A DNA stretch of 64,000 nt from JAFAXD01 sp035472475 (GTDB lineage: Bacteria; Pseudomonadota; Alphaproteobacteria; Rhizobiales; Xanthobacteraceae). The DNA lies in NCBI GenBank assembly GCA_035472475.1, contig DATIPA010000248.1, positions 4,180-68,179 on the forward strand. The letters are read 5' to 3'. Positions 57,701-64,000 of this stretch are shown one piece after another. Position 1 is the stretch's first letter, and each line of letters opens with the position of its first letter. Under the pieces are notes generated by a model. It was not told the DNA's origin, ran no database searches, and saw nothing but the letters and a program-made list of their open reading frames with translations. Made by a program: the position numbers and the translations under genes.

Positions 57701-58397
57701 TCCGCAATCCGAGCGATGCTCCCCGAGCGATCTCGGATTGGCGTTGTTGGCGCTGGCCTCCGGCAGCACCGATGTCATGGCCTTCCTGACGCTGGGAAAT
57801 ATTTTCACCTCGGCGATGACCGGAAACATGGCCTTGCTTGCGATCGCGGTCGGTCAAGGACGCCTGATTTCTGCACTGCTGTCGTTTCTGGCGCTCGTCG
57901 GGTTCGTGTTCGGCGTAGTCGTCGCAACTGCAATCTATGATCCGGGCAAGAGCTCGGCGCGCGCTGTCTTGCGTCCGCTCGTCACCTTGGAGATTGCCTG
58001 CCTCGCCGGCTTTGCCGTGGCCTGGTATGTGGTGGATCGCTCGTTGGAGAGTGCTGGCCTCGACGCTCTGATCCTTCTGTCCGCAACCGCCATGGGCATT
58101 CAGGGCGTCGTTGCGCGCCACATCAACGCTCCCGGCATCAACACGATCGTCTTCACCAGCACCCTGGTGGCGATCGTGATGTCGGTGACCGGCGCATTGG
58201 CGAGGCCATCGCTGCACCCGCCGGTTCGGATCCGCACGGCGCGGCAGATCGGGATTTTTCTGGCCTATGGTTTGGGCGGTCTGCTGGCGGCAGGCCTCAT
58301 CTGGCATAACGCCGGCATCATCCAATGGGTGCCGCTGCTCGCGGTCGCCGGCGCCGTCGGGTGTTTTGAGCTGGGGGAGCAGCCGCCTATAAGCTGA
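57678..58397 (+). CDS. DUF1275 (YoaK) family membrane protein
   Basis: 239 residues from ATG 57678. Six hydrophobic segments. LLALASGSTDVMAFLTLGNIFTSAMTGNM and ATAMGIQGVVARHINAPGINTIVFTST are hallmarks of DUF1275. The family is proposed to transport small molecules across the inner membrane but is uncharacterised. Overlaps the end of the MBL gene, so coupled. Converges on mccB. Confidence 0.88.
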   Translation: MAKSSSSDPQSERCSPSDLGLALLALASGSTDVMAFLTLGNIFTSAMTGNMALLAIAVGQGRLISALLSFLALVGFVFGVVVATAIYDPGKSSARAVLRPLVTLEIACLAGFAVAWYVVDRSLESAGLDALILLSATAMGIQGVVARHINAPGINTIVFTSTLVAIVMSVTGALARPSLHPPVRIRTARQIGIFLAYGLGGLLAAGLIWHNAGIIQWVPLLAVAGAVGCFELGEQPPIS

Positions 58398-58415
58398 TGG
58401 CGACACGCCGCCGCC

Positions 58416-60023
<1,608 letters not shown>

Positions 60024-60280
60024 GAGTTCCCCCGCGTGCGACGCTTTGCCCTCGATTCGTGAGGGGTCTTTGACTGTAACGGAGTCCGCACGACCAGAAA
60101 ACTACTGCTTGCAACCGCGACCGCTGCACCCATTCCACATCCGAGCGCGCCGGTGACCCGCTAACGACCGGAACCATTACGGACGCATCACCGGTCACCA
60201 TCAGTTATTGCGCAGCGGCACCGGCGCGGTGAACGTCAGTTCAGAAACGCGGGCGCTCTCGCATTGATCGCGATGCGTCG

Positions 60281-60306
60281 GAACTAAGCAACGGCAAAGC
60301 TCGTTG
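60281..60306 (+). promoter_or_regulatory. EcfG-type general stress promoter
   Basis: GGAAC (60281-60285), 17-bp spacer, CGTT (60303-60306): an exact match to the alphaproteobacterial EcfG consensus. It lies 67 bp before the ATG of the DUF1236 gene. The rest of the 349-bp gap 60024-60372 shows nothing else. Confidence 0.6.
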
Positions 60307-60372
60307 TCGTCGTGTGGGACGGACGCGGTTCCGCGAGGGGCCAAACCAACCAAGCCTAAGGAGAGCTTTCCA

Positions 60373-61161
60373 ATGAGGAGCAAGTTGTTGATCTCGACGG
60401 CCGCTGCGTGCTTCGCACTCAGCATGGGCCTCGCAGCGGCGCAAGGTCCCGGCGCTGGCCAGGGCGCGAAAACAGAATCCGGTTCCGGTCCCGCTGCCAG
60501 TGGCAGTATGAATCAAGGTGCGCCTGGCGCCCGTACCGGTGGTACGAGCCAGGAGTCCGTGGGCCGAGGTACGGCCGGGAGCGCTCAGACGTCGCCAAGT
60601 GACAAGCCGAGCCAAGGCGCTCAGTCATCAGGACAGAGCAATCAGGCCAAGGACCAGGGCAGCCAAAGCAAGGACAAGAGCAACCAGGCACAGTCGCAGT
60701 CCAAGGACCAGGGCAGCCAAGCCCAGTCACAATCGGGCACTCAACGCAACCAGAGCTCGCAGGCGCAACCCAGTGACCGCGGCATGCAATCGAACCAACG
60801 CGCGAACGAGCAGGCACAAGGCTCGCAAGGTGGCGCTGGGCGCGCCGGCGCTTCGGGTTCGACATCGACTCAAGCTACCACCGGCGGCGCGAGCGCTAGC
60901 AACGTAACGCTCAACACCGAGCAGAAGACCAAGATCCGCGAGACCGTCATCAACGCGAGCAACGCGCCCCGCGCTTCGAACCTGAGTATTACGGTCAACG
61001 TCGGAACGACCGTTCCGAGCTCAGTGCGGATCGTGCCCGTTCCCTCCGTGCTGGTCGAGGTCAATCCCGGGTGGCGAGGCTATGAGTACTTCGTCTTCAA
61101 CGACGAGATCATCCTCGTCGATCCGCGAACGCACAGGATCGTTGCGATCCTGCCGGTCTGA
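60373..61161 (+). CDS. DUF1236 exported protein with Gln/Ser-rich linker
   Basis: 262 residues from ATG 60373 (AAGGAGAG upstream). Signal peptide (LLISTAAACFALSMGLAAAQ), a long Gln/Ser/Gly/Lys-rich low-complexity stretch (about residues 30-165) of repeated KDQGSQ and NQAQSQ units, and a C-terminal DUF1236 domain ending EIILVDPRTHRIVAILP. The family is common in Bradyrhizobium-like bacteria, with unknown function, and is often stress-induced; here an EcfG promoter precedes it. Confidence 0.85.
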   Translation: MRSKLLISTAAACFALSMGLAAAQGPGAGQGAKTESGSGPAASGSMNQGAPGARTGGTSQESVGRGTAGSAQTSPSDKPSQGAQSSGQSNQAKDQGSQSKDKSNQAQSQSKDQGSQAQSQSGTQRNQSSQAQPSDRGMQSNQRANEQAQGSQGGAGRAGASGSTSTQATTGGASASNVTLNTEQKTKIRETVINASNAPRASNLSITVNVGTTVPSSVRIVPVPSVLVEVNPGWRGYEYFVFNDEIILVDPRTHRIVAILPV

Positions 61162-61188
61162 CGCAACGCGGTCGTAGAGAGCGACATG

Positions 61189-61219
61189 GAGGGGACGGCA
61201 CGCCGTCCCCTCTGTTCTT
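61189..61219 (+). terminator. terminator between DUF1236 and the ABC permease gene
   Basis: GAGGGGACG (61189-61197) and CGTCCCCTC (61204-61212) form a perfect GC-rich 9-bp stem with six-base loop, followed by TGTTCTTC on the plus strand. It sits between converging coding ends and may stop transcription in both directions. Confidence 0.6.
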
Positions 61220-62181
61220 CAGGCCCGCACTTCCTGGCGCTGGAACACGACGTAGCCGGCGACAAAGAGCACGATCGTGGACGCGATCAATCCGACGATC
61301 TGCGGCCAGGCGATCAGCAGGCTTTGCCGCAACGGCAGCGCCGTTCCGACCACCGCACCTTGCAGCTGTTCCAGGAAGATCGGGCCAAGCGAGCGCGTCG
61401 AGGGCGACAGAATCGCGAGCACCGACTCGGCAAATAGCTGGTTCGGTGACAACCGCGCAAGCGCCTGCTGCATCTCGACAGTTGCCGGCGTTGGAAGGCC
61501 CAACAGGACGTAGCGAATGTCCTGTGGGGCGATCACTTGCGCGAGCGCCGACGACAGGATCGGCCAGATCAGCACGAAGAACAGCCACAGGCCGAGCGCC
61601 ACGAGAGCGGAGGTTGCGGCCGAACGGAACACAATGGACAGCAGCATCGCGAGCGCGAGCCAAACACCGCAATAGAACAAGGCGATGATCAGGAAAACCA
61701 GCGATCGCAACACCTCGTCGCCGCTGGGCGGAACGCCGAGCAGGTAAAGCCCAAAGCCGATGACGAGCAGCCACAAGCCGAGCAGCATGATCCCGAGCGT
61801 GGCCATGCCGGCGAGAAACTTGCCCATCAACAGTGCGTCGCGATAGATCGGCTGCGAGAGCACACGCGAGAGCGTGCGCCGATTGTGCTCGCTGCTCACC
61901 GAATCAAACCCAAGACCGATGGCGACGAGGGGGATCAAGAACCCGAGCAGCCCGGCGAAGGATGGGACCGGCGGCGTATCGACGGTGAACAGCCGCAGAA
62001 ATACGAACGGATCTTCCGCCGTCGTGTCGGCCAGCCGCCCGATTGCGCGGTAGAGCGCCACGAAAGCGATCGCGGCGACCAGGAGCTCGAGAACGAAGAT
62101 CCTGATGCTCGACATCTGGTCGGAAAGCTCTTTGAGCACGACCGCGCCGAGGCCTTGGAATACCGAGCCTTCACGCCGCAT
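61219..62181 (-). CDS. ABC-2 type transporter permease
   Basis: 320 residues from ATG 62181. Six hydrophobic helices and the ABC-2 motif LGFDSVSSEHNRRTLSRVLSQPIYRDALLMGKFLAG, typical of NosY/GldF-like permeases. It pairs with the ATPase encoded directly upstream; the permease start overlaps the ATPase stop. Together with the NEW3-domain protein it forms one minus-strand operon. Cargo unknown. Confidence 0.88.
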   Translation of the reverse strand: MRREGSVFQGLGAVVLKELSDQMSSIRIFVLELLVAAIAFVALYRAIGRLADTTAEDPFVFLRLFTVDTPPVPSFAGLLGFLIPLVAIGLGFDSVSSEHNRRTLSRVLSQPIYRDALLMGKFLAGMATLGIMLLGLWLLVIGFGLYLLGVPPSGDEVLRSLVFLIIALFYCGVWLALAMLLSIVFRSAATSALVALGLWLFFVLIWPILSSALAQVIAPQDIRYVLLGLPTPATVEMQQALARLSPNQLFAESVLAILSPSTRSLGPIFLEQLQGAVVGTALPLRQSLLIAWPQIVGLIASTIVLFVAGYVVFQRQEVRA

Positions 62182-63133
62182 CGCGTACTCCCTCGGGCCT
62201 GGCGTTGCGCTGGAAGAAGCGGGTGTAGATCGCCTCGAGACTGGGCGTGTCGACGGAGAGTTGCGTGAGTGCTCCATCGGCCGCGACCACCGCGCGCGCG
62301 GCGTCCGGCCGGACGTCGCGCACGGCCGTCAGGCGGTAGCGGTCGCCCGCGCGCTGCACGGCGCTCACCCCGGGGACGGCCAGCAGTCTCGCCTCGAGGT
62401 CCGCGCCCGGTGGCGCCACCGCGTCGACTTCGACGACAAAACCTGCGCCAAGCACCTCTTTTGCGAGCTCGGGCACGGTGCCTTGCAAAACAATGCGGCC
62501 GGTCTGGAACAGCGCGACCCGATCACATACGCGCTGGACTTGATCGAGCAAGTGCGATGACAGAAGGACCGTGACGCCTTCGTGCTTGAGCTGTTCGATC
62601 AACGCCAGGAAATCGACCGTTGCCTGCGGGTCAAGACCGGAGGTCGGTTCATCGAGGATCGCGATTTCGGCGCCCTTCATCACGATTTCGGCGAGCCCCA
62701 AGCGCTGGCGCATGCCGCGTGAAAACGTCCGCACCGCTTGATTGGCGACGTCACGAAGCTGCACGCGGCTGAGCGCGTCCGTAATCCTGTGCGTGCGCTC
62801 GGCCGGCGCAAATCCCATCAAGCGCGCCGTGTAGGCTAGATTCTCGGTCGCGGTCAGATAGTCGTAGAAGCCGACCGAGTCCGGGAGATAGCCGACCCTC
62901 CGCTTGACGGCGAGCGGCTGACGCACCGGGTCATAGCCGAGCACCCGCACCTCGCCGTCGGTGACGTCGGTCAGCCCCAGCATCATCAGGATGGTCGTGG
63001 TCTTGCCGGCGCCGTTGGGGCCCAGCAGGCCGAAGATTTCGCCTTTGGCAACGTCGAAGTCGATGCCATCAACGACGGTCGCGCGGCGGTAGCGCTTGGT
63101 CAGGCCGCGCGCCGTAATGACGGTTTCGGTCAT
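62171..63133 (-). CDS. ABC transporter ATP-binding protein
   Basis: 320 residues from ATG 63133. Walker A GLLGPNGAGKTTT at about residues 36-48, the Q-loop, signature FSRGMRQRLGLAE, Walker B IAILDEPTSGLDPQ, and a C-terminal extension of about 110 residues (DAVAPPGADLEARLLAVPG) as in the NosF/CcmA type. The ATGA overlap with the NEW3 gene shows coupling. Confidence 0.92.
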   Translation of the reverse strand: MTETVITARGLTKRYRRATVVDGIDFDVAKGEIFGLLGPNGAGKTTTILMMLGLTDVTDGEVRVLGYDPVRQPLAVKRRVGYLPDSVGFYDYLTATENLAYTARLMGFAPAERTHRITDALSRVQLRDVANQAVRTFSRGMRQRLGLAEIVMKGAEIAILDEPTSGLDPQATVDFLALIEQLKHEGVTVLLSSHLLDQVQRVCDRVALFQTGRIVLQGTVPELAKEVLGAGFVVEVDAVAPPGADLEARLLAVPGVSAVQRAGDRYRLTAVRDVRPDAARAVVAADGALTQLSVDTPSLEAIYTRFFQRNARPEGVRDAA

Positions 63134-64000
63134 CGGCGGCCAAACCTCACGACCGCCCCGACCATGATCAACAGCGCGGCCGCGATGATGCCGACGCCGG
63201 CGATGCCCCACACCGTCGACGTGACCACCGTGACACGGACCTGGGACGACGCGGTTTCGCCGCGCGATGCGGCGCGCAACGTCGTCTGATAATCACCCGC
63301 GAGCGATTTTTCCGTCGGCGTCACCAGTGCCTGGGCTTCCGCGTCCTTGCCGGGCTCGATCTTGGCAATGGTCTTGGGATTGAACTCGAGCTTCCAGCCG
63401 CTCGGCGCACTGCCCGACAGTTCGATATCGTCGGCCGGCGCGCTCCCGGTGTTGGTGACGATGATCGGGAACGTGCTCTGCTGGCCGGCTTCGGCGCGCA
63501 TGCTCAACAGCCCATCGCGACCGGAGATCGAAAGCCGCGGCTGACCGATGATCTCGAGCGACACGTCGGTCTTGGCGGTCGCGCCTTCGGCCGACACCGT
63601 GACCGCGACCGGATAGGTTCCGGCATCGACGGTCGACGGCGGCCGCACCTTGAGCTTGACGTCCTTGGACTTGCCGGCCTCGATCGCAACCGAGGAGAGC
63701 TCCTGAGTCCCATAGGCCTCGGTGAACGAGGTCTCGAAATTCTTGGGCGCCTGCGCGGTGAAGCTGACAGTGAGGTTGCGGCCGGAGTCATTCTTGATGG
63801 TGAGCTGGTATTCAAAGCTTGATTTCGACGTGCCGCGCAGCGCCGGCAGCGCGGTGTCCACCTTGAGCTTGGCCGGAAGTTTCTGCGCAAGCGTCACCGC
63901 GATCGGCAAGCTCACCGTGTTGCCCTGCCCTTCCGCGCTGACGGTCAGCGTCTGCGTTCCGGCACCGGCGTTGGCCGGCACATCCAAACGCAATTCAAGG
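63130..64000 (-). CDS. NEW3-domain exported protein, start outside the window
   Basis: At least 290 residues, with the N-terminus beyond the right edge. It shows repeated immunoglobulin-like NEW3 (NPCBM-associated) domains: LTIKNDSGRNLTVSFTAQAP, VRPPSTVDAGTYPVAVTVSA, IIVTNTGSAPADDIELSGSAP, and a C-terminal membrane anchor (WGIAGVGIIAAALLIMVGAVV) ending RFGRR. Such proteins sit outside the membrane next to ABC-2 exporters and may help secrete or retain polymers. First visible gene of the operon with the ATPase and permease. Confidence 0.82.
   Translation of the reverse strand, partial: LELRLDVPANAGAGTQTLTVSAEGQGNTVSLPIAVTLAQKLPAKLKVDTALPALRGTSKSSFEYQLTIKNDSGRNLTVSFTAQAPKNFETSFTEAYGTQELSSVAIEAGKSKDVKLKVRPPSTVDAGTYPVAVTVSAEGATAKTDVSLEIIGQPRLSISGRDGLLSMRAEAGQQSTFPIIVTNTGSAPADDIELSGSAPSGWKLEFNPKTIAKIEPGKDAEAQALVTPTEKSLAGDYQTTLRAASRGETASSQVRVTVVTSTVWGIAGVGIIAAALLIMVGAVVRFGRR

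Overview
The window is a GC-rich stretch of chromosome, almost certainly from an alphaproteobacterium of the order Hyphomicrobiales, close to Bradyrhizobium, Pseudolabrys or Xanthobacteraceae. This rests on the mix of families (CreA, DUF1236, DUF6665, CcrM-clade housekeeping order ppk-ppx-hdaA-purMN, rnd near aspS), on many GTG/TTG starts and on Bradyrhizobium-style intergenic palindromes. I see about 66 protein genes, no rRNA, no convincing tRNA, no CRISPR array and no transposase or phage gene.

Layout. 1-5.1 kb: end of an exported alpha/beta hydrolase, a Spx/ArsC-like protein, a three-gene DevBCA/MacAB-type exporter and a membrane acyltransferase. 5.1-20 kb: mostly envelope and small-molecule genes (DUF6134, a tandem-repeat protein, a B12-binding radical SAM enzyme, two different potassium channels facing each other, PAP2 phosphatase, tautomerase, CreA, cupin, DoxX, an exported nitrate/sulfonate-type binding protein, a polysaccharide deacetylase). 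20-25 kb: exported superoxide dismutase, a frameshifted NADP-malic enzyme, a methyltransferase, DUF899 and a class II aldolase. 26.1-30.5 kb: a small catabolic module (PnbB/DUF4863-like protein, glutamine-synthetase-like ligase, single-component Rieske oxygenase) divergent from a PcaR/PcaU/PobR-type IclR regulator, with a matching palindrome-plus-half-site operator in the shared promoter. 32.8-47.3 kb: housekeeping (carbamoyltransferase, aspS, a TPP enzyme overlapping rnd, ppx, ppk, hdaA, CDP-alcohol phosphatidyltransferase, purM, purN, cold-shock protein). 47.6-64 kb: outer-membrane barrel, molybdopterin oxidoreductase, TerC, ndk, a His/Trp-rich secreted peptide, oxidoreductases, MBL hydrolase, DUF1275, methylcrotonyl-CoA carboxylase beta chain, a DUF1236 protein behind an EcfG-type promoter, and a NEW3-domain/ABC-2 exporter operon running off the end.

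The most unusual signals are not large genes. Two families of intergenic palindromes (REP-like) recur with CTAG at their edges, and in four separate genes that CTAG supplies the TAG stop codon. A cold-shock gene terminator is embedded in the 3' coding end of purN. The catabolic module pairs a glutamine-synthetase-like ligase with a Rieske oxygenase, a combination known from aromatic-amine pathways, and is the best candidate for undescribed metabolism.
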